This document shows, in pieces, positions 51,519 to 61,411 of a stretch of 64,000 bases of DNA; the first letter of the stretch is position 1; every line of letters starts with the position of its first letter. The notes below the pieces were generated by a model. It did not search any database and was not told the origin of the DNA. It saw nothing but the letters and a program-made list of their open reading frames with translations. Origin of the DNA: Starkeya sp. ORNL1 (GTDB lineage Bacteria; Pseudomonadota; Alphaproteobacteria; Rhizobiales; Xanthobacteraceae). The DNA is taken from positions 5,589,001 through 5,653,000 of the forward strand of contig NZ_CP048834.1 of assembly GCF_012971745.1 (NCBI RefSeq). Direction: 5' to 3'. Both the position numbers and the translations under genes were made by a program.

Positions 51519-52529
51519 GTGGGACACGGACACGACGACAGCGCACGGCCGGATCGCTACAGCCATCGCGACCCGGCGACCGACGAGGCGCTGGATTGGC
51601 TTATGCAGTTGCAGGATGCGCCCGGCGACGCCGCGATGCGGCGTGGCTTCGAGCAATGGCTGGCCGGCGACCCCGCCAGGGGAGAGGCGATTGCGCGGCT
51701 GGAGCGGATGCGCGCGCTTCCCGCGCTTCGCGAAGCGACCCTTCAGGATGCATTGCGCCTCGGCGCTGCGCCGGGCGGCGTGGTCGCGATGCCGCGGCGC
51801 TCGCGGCCGCGGCGCTGGACCATGGCGGCGATGGCGGCCGCGGCCATCATCCTGCTCGCTGTGGGCCTCCACCAATATCCCCTGCTGGCGATCCGATGGC
51901 AGGCCGATTATGCGACGGCAACCGGCGACATCCGGACGATCGCGCTGCCCGACGGCTCGTCCATGACGCTCAACACTGCCTCTGCAGCGGCGCTCGACTT
52001 CGCCGACGGACGCCGGCGGGTGACGCTGCTGCAGGGTGAGGCGTTCTTCGACGTCCGCAAGGACCCCGACCACCCGTTCCGGGTGACGGCGCAATTCAGC
52101 GCGGCCGAAGTCAAGGGCACCGCGTTCGCGGTGCGCACCGACGACGATGAGGATCGGGTGCTGCTGACGCGCGGCGCGGTAGAGGTGAGCCGGCTCGCCG
52201 ATCCGCGCGACAGCCGGCTGCTGGCGCCGGGACAGATGGTCGAGGCCACCGCTTCGAAGCTCTCCGATGCCGTCGCCGTCGACCCGAGCCGCCGGCTGGC
52301 CTGGCTCGACGGCCGCATCGTCATCAGCGACCAGCCACTCGGCGAAGCGCTCAATGAGCTGCGCCGATATTTTGACGGCGTGATCTTCATCGCCAACAGC
52401 CAGGCCGCGGCCACGCCGGTCAATGGCAGCTTCCGCATTGCCGATCCCGAGGCCGCGATCCGCACCCTCGCGGCTTCCGCGGGCGCATCGACCACGCGGC
52501 TGCCGGGCGGCGTGCTGATCATTCGCTGA
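51519..52529 (+). CDS. fecR: FecR-like anti-sigma/sigma regulator
   Basis: The 336-residue protein starts at GTG 51519. The N-terminal DUF4880 segment (DEALDWLMQLQDAP, FEQWLAGDPARGEAI) binds the sigma factor. One membrane helix follows (about 102-120), then the periplasmic FecR domain (LPDGSSMTLNTASAAALDF, LLQGEAFFDVRKDPDHPF). The C-terminal part resembles an STN-like interaction region. It transmits receptor occupancy to FecI. Confidence 0.9.
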   Translation: MGHGHDDSARPDRYSHRDPATDEALDWLMQLQDAPGDAAMRRGFEQWLAGDPARGEAIARLERMRALPALREATLQDALRLGAAPGGVVAMPRRSRPRRWTMAAMAAAAIILLAVGLHQYPLLAIRWQADYATATGDIRTIALPDGSSMTLNTASAAALDFADGRRRVTLLQGEAFFDVRKDPDHPFRVTAQFSAAEVKGTAFAVRTDDDEDRVLLTRGAVEVSRLADPRDSRLLAPGQMVEATASKLSDAVAVDPSRRLAWLDGRIVISDQPLGEALNELRRYFDGVIFIANSQAAATPVNGSFRIADPEAAIRTLAASAGASTTRLPGGVLIIR

Positions 52530-52642
52530 GCCCGATCTAATTTTGTGACGCCCTGTCCCCTCGCGCGTCAGATCGACGAGGGCCCCGGTTGCCGTGCCAT
52601 GCGGAATGCGGCCCTCGGCGCAATAAGTGAGGGTGGGTTCTG

Positions 52643-55108
52643 ATGGCGAGGCGGACGGACAGGGTCGGTCACGAGGTTGCGGCTGCTCGCGGGGCAGCAG
52701 GAGTTCGGCGGTGTTTCGCATCGCTCCTGCTCGGCTCGACCATACTGGGCGGAGCCGTTGCTGCGGGCACGCCTGTGGCGCTTGCCCAGCAGGCCGAACC
52801 GGCTGCGCCGACGATCCGCTTCTCGATCCCGGCCCAACCGCTCGCCGGCGCTGTCGATGTCTTCAGCCGCGCCAGCGGGTGGCAGGTCGGCTATTCCTCG
52901 CAGATCGCGCAGACCCGGACCCGTCCGGTGTCCGGGGCGATGGCGCCGCGCGAGGCGCTGCAGGCGATGCTCGCCGGAACCGGCATCAGTGTCCGCTATA
53001 CCGGCCCGCGGAGCGCGGCGCTGGTGGAAGCCACTGCGGCGAGCGCGGGCGATGGCGGTGCCGAGCCGGGCACCATCGCGCTCGACACCATCAGCGTCGA
53101 GGGCGAGAACGCCTGGGGGCCGGTGGACGGCTATGTGGCGACACGCAGCGCGACCGCTACCCGGACCGACACGCCCTTGATCGAGACGCCGCGATCCGTC
53201 TCGGTGGTGACCGCGGACCAGATCACCGACCAGAAGGCGGTCTCGGTATCCGACGCGCTGGTCTATACGCCCGGCGTCGTCTCGCAGTCGCAATCCTTCA
53301 GCCGCATGGTCGACGACGTCATGATCCGCGGCTTCAACGCTGCGGCCGCCTATGGCAGCTTTCTCCGGGACGGCATGAAGCTGCAGTCCAACGTCTATGA
53401 CGGCGGGCAGGAGCCCTATGGGCTGGAGCGGCTGGAAGTGCTGCGCGGTGCCTCCTCTATGCTCTATGGCCAGCTGGCGCCGGGCGGCATCATCAACGCC
53501 ATCTCGAAGCGGCCGACCGAGCAGCCGCTGCACGAAGTGAACCTCGAATATGGCAGCTATGACCGCAAGCAGATCTCCGCCGATTTCGGCGGGCCGCTGA
53601 CGCAGGACGGCACGCTGCTCTATCGCCTCACCGGCCTGTATCGCGACGCCGGGAACTGGGTCGATGATACGCCCGACGACAAGGTCTATATCGCGCCCGC
53701 CATCACCTGGGCGCCCAATGACAGCACCAGCCTCACCGTGCTCGCCAGCTACCAGCACGTGAATACGCGGTTCTCCACGCCGTTGCTCTATGAGGACGTC
53801 GTCAGCGGAACCATCCCGCGCAACCTGTTCCTCGGCGTGCCGGACTTCGATCGCTATGAGAGCGACATGTACACGCTCGGCTATCTGTTCGAGCACGAGT
53901 TCGACAACGGCCTGAAGCTGCGCAGCAAGGCGCGTTACTACCAGGCCGATGTGCAGTGGGACTACATGCAGGCCAATTTCCTGCCCGTCACAGATGGGCA
54001 GCTCTATCGCCGGGCAAGCGTGCGTGACGAGGTGTCCTACGGCGTCACTGCCGACAACTCGCTTGAAAAGACCTTCGCGGTCGGCGCGGTGGAGCACAAC
54101 GTACTGGCCGGGTTCGACTATTACCGGCGTGGCTATGACAGCCACCGCTACCGCGGCACGACCTTCGTGCCGCTCGACATCGATGATCCCATCTATGCCG
54201 GCCCCGGGCCGATCGACCCGACCGATCGAGGCTCCGATGCGGTGGGCGATCAATACGGCATTTATCTCCAGGACCAGGTCAAATGGGATCGCTGGGTGCT
54301 GCTGCTGGGCGGCCGCTACGACTGGACCGAAAGCACGACGACGGCCTACCAGACCGGTGCCGTGACGGAGCAGAAGGACGATGCTCCCACCGGCCAGGCC
54401 GGGCTGCTCTATCTCTTCGACAATGGACTTGCGCCCTATGTCAGCGTGAGCACGTCCTTCTCCGCCCAGCCGGGCGTCAACTATCTGACGCCGAACCTCG
54501 ACCCGCTGAAGCCCAATAAGGGCCTGCAATATGAAGCCGGCGTGCGCTACCAGCCTGACGGCAGCATCCTGCTGCTCAGCGCCGCGGTCTATCAACTCAC
54601 CCAGACCAATGTCGTAAGCTATACCGCCACCGGCCTGTCCTATCAGGTGGGCGAGGTGCGCTCGCGCGGCATCGAGCTCGAAGCCCGGGCGCAGTTCGAG
54701 GATTTCGGCCTCATCGGTGCCTATGCCTACACGGACGCCGAGATCCTCGACAGTGCCGTTGAATCCCAGATCGGCCAGCAGGTGGAACTGGTTCCCCGCA
54801 ACACCTTCGCGCTGTGGGCGGACTACAAGCTCTCGCTTGGCCTGCGCGGACTGACGGTGGGCGCCGGCGTCCGCTACATCGGCGAGACCAACATGCTCGA
54901 CGTCGAGCCCGATGTGCCGGGCTACACGCTGGTCGATGCGATGCTGCGCTACGACCTTGGCGCACTCGACCGCAGGCTTGACGGCACGACGCTGACGGTC
55001 AATGCGCGCAACCTGTTCGACAAGCAGTATTTCACCTGCGCCGGCTCCACCGGCTGCCGCTATGGCGAGCCGGCGACGGTCACGGCGACGCTCACCTATA
55101 AATGGTAG
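52643..55108 (+). CDS. TonB-dependent siderophore receptor with STN signalling domain
   Basis: The 821-residue outer-membrane protein has a signal peptide (to about residue 50, ALAQQ), an STN domain (about 55-130: IRFSIPAQPLAGAVDVFSRAS) that contacts FecR, and a plug beginning near ETPRSVSVVTADQITDQKA. The barrel ends in a terminal Trp (TYKW). Features match FhuA/FoxA/FpvA-type ferric hydroxamate receptors (LRGASSMLYGQLAPGG). Its stop overlaps the start of the next gene. The actual siderophore is unknown. Confidence 0.92.
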   Translation: MARRTDRVGHEVAAARGAAGVRRCFASLLLGSTILGGAVAAGTPVALAQQAEPAAPTIRFSIPAQPLAGAVDVFSRASGWQVGYSSQIAQTRTRPVSGAMAPREALQAMLAGTGISVRYTGPRSAALVEATAASAGDGGAEPGTIALDTISVEGENAWGPVDGYVATRSATATRTDTPLIETPRSVSVVTADQITDQKAVSVSDALVYTPGVVSQSQSFSRMVDDVMIRGFNAAAAYGSFLRDGMKLQSNVYDGGQEPYGLERLEVLRGASSMLYGQLAPGGIINAISKRPTEQPLHEVNLEYGSYDRKQISADFGGPLTQDGTLLYRLTGLYRDAGNWVDDTPDDKVYIAPAITWAPNDSTSLTVLASYQHVNTRFSTPLLYEDVVSGTIPRNLFLGVPDFDRYESDMYTLGYLFEHEFDNGLKLRSKARYYQADVQWDYMQANFLPVTDGQLYRRASVRDEVSYGVTADNSLEKTFAVGAVEHNVLAGFDYYRRGYDSHRYRGTTFVPLDIDDPIYAGPGPIDPTDRGSDAVGDQYGIYLQDQVKWDRWVLLLGGRYDWTESTTTAYQTGAVTEQKDDAPTGQAGLLYLFDNGLAPYVSVSTSFSAQPGVNYLTPNLDPLKPNKGLQYEAGVRYQPDGSILLLSAAVYQLTQTNVVSYTATGLSYQVGEVRSRGIELEARAQFEDFGLIGAYAYTDAEILDSAVESQIGQQVELVPRNTFALWADYKLSLGLRGLTVGAGVRYIGETNMLDVEPDVPGYTLVDAMLRYDLGALDRRLDGTTLTVNARNLFDKQYFTCAGSTGCRYGEPATVTATLTYKW

Positions 55109-56016
55109 CGACCGTGCCGGGACAAATCCTTAGCCGGCGTCATTTTCTGGGGGCGGCCTGCGCCGCTCCCTATGCCTTTGGTGGCGCGCGCGCGATCGCC
55201 GCGCCAGTGGCGCGGGTGGTGACGCTCGATCTGCTGCCGACCGAGCTGCTGCTCACGCTCGGCATCACGCCGCTCGCCATCGCCAATGCCCCGCTCTATC
55301 GGCGCCTTGTCGCCACGCCGGAACTGCCGGATGCCGTCCCCGATCTCGGGCCGCTGATGGAGCCGAATGTCGAGTACCTGCAAGTGCTGCGGCCCGACGC
55401 CATCCTGCTCGCGGCCTGGCAATCGGGCGCCCTCGAGCGGCTCGCGCAGATCGCCCCGCTGGTGCCGCTGCAGACCATCGCCGGCACTGTGCCGGCGAGC
55501 GCGCACGCCGCCGCGCTGCTGCGGCAGGTAGGTGCGCTGACGGCGCGCAGCAGCGAGGCCGAGCTCTGCATCGCCCGGCTCGAGCAGGGGCTCGCGCAGG
55601 CCCGCGAGAAGCTCGCCGGCCGGCCGATCGGTCCGCTCTATGTGTGCCGCTTCGCCGCCAATGGCCGCAATGTCGCGGTGTTCGGCGGCAATGGGCTGGT
55701 CGGCGACGTCGTGCGCCAGCTGGGGCTGAGCAATGCGTGGAAAGGCCGGGTCAACGCTTCGGGCGTGGTCTCGGTCGGCATCGAACAGCTCGCCGCCGAT
55801 CCCGAAGCGCGGATCGTGCATTTCGATCGTGGCGCCGAGACCCTGAGGGCCATGGAGACCCTGTCGCGCAGCGCACTGTGGCGGGCGCTGCCGGCGGTGC
55901 GGGCCGGACGGGTGACACGGATGCCGGTAGTCTATCCGAGCGGCGGCGTGTTCACCGCGATCCGTTTCGCTGCGCAGCTCGCCGAGGCGCTGGCCGCGGA
56001 GGCGCCGCATGGCTGA
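55102..56016 (+). CDS. fhuD: FhuD-like iron-siderophore ABC transporter substrate-binding protein
   Basis: The start ATG 55102 overlaps the receptor stop (ATGGTAG). The 304-residue protein has a Tat-like signal (SRRHFLGAACAAPYAFGG), two periplasmic-binding lobes (LDLLPTELLLTLGITPLAI and VEYLQVLRPDAILLA), and a helix linker, as in FhuD. It delivers ferric siderophore to FhuB. It overlaps the permease gene by 8 bp. Confidence 0.9.
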   Translation: MVATVPGQILSRRHFLGAACAAPYAFGGARAIAAPVARVVTLDLLPTELLLTLGITPLAIANAPLYRRLVATPELPDAVPDLGPLMEPNVEYLQVLRPDAILLAAWQSGALERLAQIAPLVPLQTIAGTVPASAHAAALLRQVGALTARSSEAELCIARLEQGLAQAREKLAGRPIGPLYVCRFAANGRNVAVFGGNGLVGDVVRQLGLSNAWKGRVNASGVVSVGIEQLAADPEARIVHFDRGAETLRAMETLSRSALWRALPAVRAGRVTRMPVVYPSGGVFTAIRFAAQLAEALAAEAPHG

Positions 56017-58021
56017 AATGGCGCTGGTCCGCAACGCGCCGCTGCCGGATCGCGCCACGCTGCTGGCGGCGGCACTGCTCGGCCTCGCGGTCTGCCTGCT
56101 CGGTGCCAATGCCCAAGCATTGCTGCCGCCGGCACGCTGGCCGGCCATCCTCACGTTCAGCGCTGCGGTCGACCTGCCGAGCCTGATGCTGCGGGACGCG
56201 CTGCTGCCGCGCTTCACTGTGAGCCTGCTCACCGGCGCCGCGCTGGGCCTCGCCGGCGTGCTGTTCCAGCAGGTGCTGCGCAATCCGCTCGCCGAGCCCG
56301 GCACGCTCGGGGTGTTCGCCGGGGCCAAATGCGCGCTGGTCGCGGCTACGCTGTGGCTGCCCGGAGCGCTGGTGCTCGGCTGGGACGTCATCGCCCTCAT
56401 CGGCGGCGGCGCGGCGACCGCGATCGTGCTGCTGCTCGCCGCGCGGCAGGGTTTCGCGCCGCTGCAGGTGATCCTCTCCGGCCTCATCCTGTCGCTCAGC
56501 CTCGGCTCGCTCGCCTCGATGCTGATGGCGACCCACTTCGACGCGGTGAACGACCTCTACACCTGGGAGGCGGGATCGCTGGTGCAGAATGGCTGGAGCG
56601 TCGCCTCGGCCCTGCTGCTGCGGCTCGCCCTCGCCGGCGGGATCTGCGCCCTGCTGTGGCGGCGCCTCGCACTGCTCGATCTCGAAGAGGATGGTGCCCG
56701 CAGCCTCGGCCTGCCCTTGGCGACGACGCGGCTCTGCGGTCTCCTGCTCGCCGTGGCGCTGAGCGCGACCGTCGCCGGCCTGGTCGGGCTCATCAGCTTC
56801 ATCGGCCTCGCCGGCCCGGCGATCGCGCGTCTCGCCGGCGCCCGTCGCTTTCGCGACCGGCTCCTCGCCGCTCCCCTGCTTGGGGCCGCGCTTCTCGCCG
56901 TGACCGACCAGGCGTTGATCCGCGTCTCCGGCGGGGTCGAGATTCCGGCCGGCGCGGTCTGTGCGCTGTTGGGTGCGCCCTTGCTGATCTGGCTGGTGCG
57001 CCGGGTACGGCCCAGCTTTGATGCGAAGGGCACGGCCGGCGATGCCGGCCCGCTCGGTGGCCGTCTCCTGAGCGCCGCCGCCATCCGCCGGCGTCTGCTG
57101 CTCGCGCTCGCTGTCTGTGCCGCGGTGCTGGCCCTCGCTTTGGTGCTCGGTCGCGTGCCGGAGGGATGGCATCTGTCATGGGGCGAGGAGTTCCGGGCAC
57201 TGCTGCCCTGGCGGCTGCCCCGTGCCGCGGCCGCGGGCTCGGCCGGTCTGATGCTGGCGCTCGCCGGTTGCCTGCTGCAGCGCCTGACGGGCAATGCCAT
57301 TGCAAGCCCGGAGCTGATCGGCGTCTCCTCCGGCGCGGCGCTGCTGCTCATCGTCATGAGCTTCCTGCTGCCGCCGCTCGACCGCGTCTCGACCATGGGC
57401 ATTGCCGCCGCCGGCGCGTTCCTCGCTTTGATGGCGGTGCTGCGGGTTAGCCGACGCTCAAACTACGCCGCCGACCACCTCGTGCTCTCCGGCGTCGCCC
57501 TCGGCGCGGTGATCGGGGCGCTGGTGAGCTATCTCGCCGCGCTGGGTGATCCGCGCATCCTGCGGGTCATAGGCTGGCTGTCCGGCTCCACATATGCCGT
57601 GACGCCGGCCGAGAGCGTCATCGTCGCGGGCTTCGCCGCCGCCGCGCTGGCGCTGCTGCCGCTGCTGGCGCGCTGGCTCGCCATATTGCCGCTCGGCCCG
57701 GGCATCGGGCGGGAGCTCGGTGTCGCCGAGGCCGGCAGCCGCCTCGTCATGATACTCGCCGCCGCCCTGCTGACCGGCGCGGCGACGCTGATCGCCGGCC
57801 CGTTGAGCTTCGTCGGGCTGATGGCGCCGTCGCTCGCGCGCCTCGCCGGCATCCGCACCCCGCTCGCGCACGCCTATGCGGCGGCGATCGCCGGGGCGAG
57901 CATCATGATCGCCGCGGACTGGATCGGCCGCACCGTCGTGTTTCCGTGGCAGGTCCCCGCCGGGCTGGTGGCGACCGTGATCGGTGGCGCCTTCTATCTG
58001 GCACTGCCGGTTCGCCGATGA
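56009..58021 (+). CDS. fhuB: FhuB-like Fe(3+)-siderophore permease (fused double permease)
   Basis: The 670-residue protein has two FecCD-type halves in one chain (about 20-335 and 360-665), some 18-20 helices. Each half has the family motif: LAGVLFQQVLRNPLAEPGTLG in the first and GCLLQRLTGNAIASPELIG in the second. SFIGLAGPAIARL and SFVGLMAPSLARL are the paired cytoplasmic ATPase-contact segments. It transports ferric hydroxamates with FhuC and FhuD. An ATGA overlap joins it to the next gene. Confidence 0.93.
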   Translation: MAEMALVRNAPLPDRATLLAAALLGLAVCLLGANAQALLPPARWPAILTFSAAVDLPSLMLRDALLPRFTVSLLTGAALGLAGVLFQQVLRNPLAEPGTLGVFAGAKCALVAATLWLPGALVLGWDVIALIGGGAATAIVLLLAARQGFAPLQVILSGLILSLSLGSLASMLMATHFDAVNDLYTWEAGSLVQNGWSVASALLLRLALAGGICALLWRRLALLDLEEDGARSLGLPLATTRLCGLLLAVALSATVAGLVGLISFIGLAGPAIARLAGARRFRDRLLAAPLLGAALLAVTDQALIRVSGGVEIPAGAVCALLGAPLLIWLVRRVRPSFDAKGTAGDAGPLGGRLLSAAAIRRRLLLALAVCAAVLALALVLGRVPEGWHLSWGEEFRALLPWRLPRAAAAGSAGLMLALAGCLLQRLTGNAIASPELIGVSSGAALLLIVMSFLLPPLDRVSTMGIAAAGAFLALMAVLRVSRRSNYAADHLVLSGVALGAVIGALVSYLAALGDPRILRVIGWLSGSTYAVTPAESVIVAGFAAAALALLPLLARWLAILPLGPGIGRELGVAEAGSRLVMILAAALLTGAATLIAGPLSFVGLMAPSLARLAGIRTPLAHAYAAAIAGASIMIAADWIGRTVVFPWQVPAGLVATVIGGAFYLALPVRR

Positions 58022-58767
58022 TCCCGGCGCTCGCCCCGATCTTCCGCGGTCCACTGGAGGACATCGGCGCCAATCTGGTGCTGGACGACGATCCGCGCCC
58101 TGTTCTGCCCGGCGCCGCCTTGCTCGATGACGCGCGCTTGCGGGAGTTGCTCGCCGCCTTCGGCCGCAGCTACGCCGCCCGCCTCGGCGTCGCGGAATTT
58201 GCCGGCGTCGAAATACAGGCGGTGGTGACGCAATGGTCGAAATGGCATTTCTCGGTGCTGGTGCCGCCGGTGCTGATCGCCAGCATCGTGGCGGACTGGC
58301 ATTTGCCGACCGACCTGGCGCAGGCCGGTATCGTGCTGTCGCCGGATCATCGGACCGCGGCGGTGCGACTCCCCGGTGCAGGCGAACGGCGCGAGGTCAC
58401 TGACGCCCATGAGCGGTTCGCGATGCTCATCGACGGGCATCTGGCGCCACTGATCGCGGCGCTGGCGCGCGCCAGCGGTCTGCCCGCCAAGGTGTTGTGG
58501 AGCAATGCCGGCAACATCGCCGAGAGCATCGTCGGCGAATGCGTGGCGCGGCTCGGTGCCGACCGCCCTGGGGTGGTTCACGCCCGCGCGCTGTTCGCGG
58601 CGAAGAGCCTCGCCGATGGCCGCCGAAACCCGCTGTTCGAGCCGATCCGCCATTTCCCCGATCGTACCCCGGCACGGCGCCGGCGCATCTGCTGCCTGCG
58701 CTATCGGATCGCCGCGCTGCCGCTGTGCAAGACCTGTCCGCTCGACCGGCTGGGCGGGAACGACTGA
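58018..58767 (+). CDS. fhuF: FhuF-like siderophore-iron reductase
   Basis: The start ATG 58018 overlaps the fhuB stop. The 249-residue protein has the C-terminal [2Fe-2S] motif Cys-Cys-x10-Cys-x2-Cys (RRICCLRYRIAALPLCKTCP) that defines FhuF. It reduces ferric siderophore in the cytoplasm to release iron. The N-terminal half is an IucA/FhuF-like helical domain with WSKWHFSVLVPP. Confidence 0.9.
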   Translation: MIPALAPIFRGPLEDIGANLVLDDDPRPVLPGAALLDDARLRELLAAFGRSYAARLGVAEFAGVEIQAVVTQWSKWHFSVLVPPVLIASIVADWHLPTDLAQAGIVLSPDHRTAAVRLPGAGERREVTDAHERFAMLIDGHLAPLIAALARASGLPAKVLWSNAGNIAESIVGECVARLGADRPGVVHARALFAAKSLADGRRNPLFEPIRHFPDRTPARRRRICCLRYRIAALPLCKTCPLDRLGGND

Positions 58768-58790
58768 TCGCTCACCAAGAAGAACGCATC

Positions 58791-59597
58791 ATGGACTCAT
58801 CGCCAGGTCAGATATCCCACGCCGCTCCGCTGTTCGAACTCGACGAAGTGGGTTTCTCGATAGCCGGTCGCGCGCTGCTGGAGCCGCTGAGCCTGAGGCT
58901 GGCGGCGCGGCGCATGGTCGGCCTTGTCGGTCACAATGGTTCGGGCAAGTCGACGCTGCTCAAGATACTGGCGCGCCAGCAGCCGGCCACCACCGGCACG
59001 GTGCGGTTCGAGGGCAAGGCGCTGCCGCACTGGGGCAATCGCGCGCTCGCCCGCAAGCTCGCCTATCTGCCGCAACAGACGCCGCCCGCCGCGGGCATGC
59101 TGGCGCGGGAGCTCGTCGCGCTCGGCCGCTATCCCTGGCACGGTGCGCTCGGGCGGTTTGGCGAGGCCGATCGGGCCAAAGTCGAAGAGGCCATGGCCCT
59201 CACCGGGACTGGCCCGCTCGCGGATCGCCTAGTCGAGACGCTGTCGGGCGGCGAGCGCCAGCGTGTCTGGCTGGCTATGCTGGTCGCGCAGGACACACAA
59301 TGCCTGCTGCTCGACGAGCCGACCTCGGCGCTCGACATCGCCTACCAGATCGAGGTGCTGGCGCTGGTCCGGCGGCTCAGCCACGCGAAGGGCCTCGGCG
59401 TGGTGATCGTGCTGCACGACATCAACATGGCCGCGCGCTTCTGTGACGAGATATTGGCGCTGCGCGCCGGCCGGCTGATCGCGCACGGCGCACCCGCAGA
59501 CATCATGCACCCGCAGCAGCTGCGGACCATCTACGGGCTGGAGATGGACGTCCTGACCCACCCCGCGACCAGCGCCCTGGTCGCCGTCGCCCGATAG
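58791..59597 (+). CDS. fhuC: FhuC-like iron-siderophore ABC transporter ATPase
   Basis: The start is ATG 58791 (MDSSPGQISHAAPLFELDEV), 23 bp after fhuF; the long upstream extension only covers fhuF in another frame. The 268-residue ATPase has Walker A GHNGSGKST, signature LSGGERQR, Walker B CLLLDEPTSALD and switch VIVLHDINMAARFC. It completes the siderophore uptake operon. Confidence 0.93.
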   Translation: MDSSPGQISHAAPLFELDEVGFSIAGRALLEPLSLRLAARRMVGLVGHNGSGKSTLLKILARQQPATTGTVRFEGKALPHWGNRALARKLAYLPQQTPPAAGMLARELVALGRYPWHGALGRFGEADRAKVEEAMALTGTGPLADRLVETLSGGERQRVWLAMLVAQDTQCLLLDEPTSALDIAYQIEVLALVRRLSHAKGLGVVIVLHDINMAARFCDEILALRAGRLIAHGAPADIMHPQQLRTIYGLEMDVLTHPATSALVAVAR

Positions 59598-59659
59598 AGC
59601 GGCCGCGGGGCGGCGGCCATCGAGAGCGCCGCGAGTTGACCTCTGCCTGGCCTGAGAGC

Positions 59660-61084
59660 CTATGCGACCGAGTACATGGTACCCGCAGGCCGATCGATAA
59701 GTTGCCTGAGGATTGCCAGCGCCCGTTCGAGCTCGGCACGGCCGGCGGCACCGAGGCACAGGCGAACACCGGCTTCCGGCCGCCCGGCGACGGAGGCCGA
59801 GCCAGGGGGCGTGATCAGTACGCCGTCATTGCGGGCGGCGAAGAAGAGATCGGCTGCCGTCCAGCCGTTCGGGAGCTCCAGCCAGGCATGATAGCCCGAC
59901 AAGGCGCCGTCATGCGGTGTCCGCTGACCGGGAAAGATCTTCCGGAACAGCGCGTGGCGGCGGCGGCTTTCCTGGCGCAGCTCGCGGACGAGCCGTTCCA
60001 TCACCCCGGTCCGGACCATGCGCAAGGCAACCTCGAACAGCAGCGGCGTCGCACTCCAGGTGCTGGCCCGCACCGCGAGCCGGGCGCGCTCGATCAGCGG
60101 GGCCGGGACCGCCATAGTGCCGGCGCGGAAGCCGAGCTCGAAGATCTTCGAGAAGCTCGACAGATAGAGCGTGCGCTCGGGGATCAGGCCGGCAATCGGC
60201 TCCGGCTTGGTGTCGAGCAGGAAGCCATAGACGTCGTCCTCGATCAGACGGAGGCCGTGGCGCTCGATGATTTCGGCGATCCGTTGCCGGCGTGCCGGCG
60301 ACATGGTCCGCGCGGTCGGGCTGTGCAGCGTCGGCATCGCATAGACGAGCCTGGCCCGCGTCTCGCGGATCCGCTCCTCCAGCGCCTCCGGCACCAGCCC
60401 TTCCTCGTCCATGGCGACCGGTTCGAGCCTGTAGCCATGGAGGTCGGCGAGCGCCTTGAAGCCGACATAGGTCAGGTCCTCCACCAGTATCGTCTCGCCC
60501 GGCGCGCAAGTGAGGCTGAGCGCAAGGTCGAGACCGTGCTGGGCGCCGTTGGTGGCGAGGATCTGTTCAGGCGAGGGACGAAAGCCCGGCGTCGCGATCC
60601 AGTCCGCCAGTCCCGCGCGGTGCTCGGCGAGGCCCTGCTGGGCATCATAGGCAAACAGCCCGTCAAGGCCGTTGCCGCGCGCGAGTTCGGCGAACACGGT
60701 GCGCAGCGCCTCGCGCTGATCGCCCGCGGGGGAGAGATTGATGCCGAGATTGATGAGGCCGCCCGACCGGCCGGAGCTCTGGCGCTGGTCCGGCGCGGCG
60801 ACGAAGGTTCCCTGTCCGACGCGCCCCACCACGACACCGCGTATGCCGGCCTCGCGATAGGCCTTGGTCACGGTGGAAAGGCTGAGGCCGAGATGGCTCG
60901 CCAGCGCGCGGTGCGGCGGCAGTTGCGTGCCGGGTGGCAGCGCGCCGGTGCGGACATCGTCCTCGAGTGCCTGCAGCAAGGCGAGATAGGGCGCGAGGCC
61001 GCGGTCGAGCGATCTCGGGGTCCAGCTCATCTCGGAGCTGCTGCCGGCGATCTCCGTGCCGGCTACCCCGTCATGCTTGTTCAT
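59660..61084 (-). CDS. MocR/PdxR-family transcriptional regulator with aminotransferase-like domain
   Basis: From ATG 61084 the protein has about 474 residues; an ATG at 61030 is possible. The N-terminal GntR-type wHTH (about 30-95) reads LPPHRALASHLGLSLSTVTKAY and RGVVVGRVGQGTFV. A fold-type I aminotransferase-like domain follows (about 110-470), with PLP-type Lys in LYLSSFSKIFELGFRAG. Such regulators sense PLP or PLP-amino acid adducts. It lies downstream of the binding-protein gene, same strand, and may control nearby amino-acid genes. Confidence 0.88.
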   Translation of the reverse strand: MNKHDGVAGTEIAGSSSEMSWTPRSLDRGLAPYLALLQALEDDVRTGALPPGTQLPPHRALASHLGLSLSTVTKAYREAGIRGVVVGRVGQGTFVAAPDQRQSSGRSGGLINLGINLSPAGDQREALRTVFAELARGNGLDGLFAYDAQQGLAEHRAGLADWIATPGFRPSPEQILATNGAQHGLDLALSLTCAPGETILVEDLTYVGFKALADLHGYRLEPVAMDEEGLVPEALEERIRETRARLVYAMPTLHSPTARTMSPARRQRIAEIIERHGLRLIEDDVYGFLLDTKPEPIAGLIPERTLYLSSFSKIFELGFRAGTMAVPAPLIERARLAVRASTWSATPLLFEVALRMVRTGVMERLVRELRQESRRRHALFRKIFPGQRTPHDGALSGYHAWLELPNGWTAADLFFAARNDGVLITPPGSASVAGRPEAGVRLCLGAAGRAELERALAILRQLIDRPAGTMYSVA

Positions 61085-61411
61085 CGTCTCGCCAACCCGC
61101 TGCTGCGTGACCGGCATATCGCCTCATGGTTGCTGGCATCACACCTACACGACTCGCCGGCACGAAGCATTGCACGAATGGCGGGAACAAGGGCGTTTCC
61201 GCATCGAGCCCGGGCGTCCGGCGCGCGGCCCGGGAGAATCGCTTCTAGCACGCCGGCGGCCGGTGTCGCATGACAATCATCAATTGATTGCGCCAGTCAT
61301 GCGGTTGTGAGGCAACGGGGACTGCCCTTCTCCAACTTCCCGTACTGAATTCGGCTGTTGCCGAGCCCAGTACGGGGAAGGTCAAAGTCGGAGCGGAGCC
61401 ACCGCCAGCCT
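61085..61411. other. Intergenic stretch between regulator and binding-protein genes
   Basis: This 327-bp stretch contains no supported gene. It presumably holds the promoter of the MocR-type gene. No terminator with T-run or repeat was recognised. Confidence 0.4.

Noticed and set aside
59636..61273. A 545-codon plus-strand frame
   Set aside because: It covers the MocR-type gene in antisense. HTH and PLP motifs on the other strand are clear.
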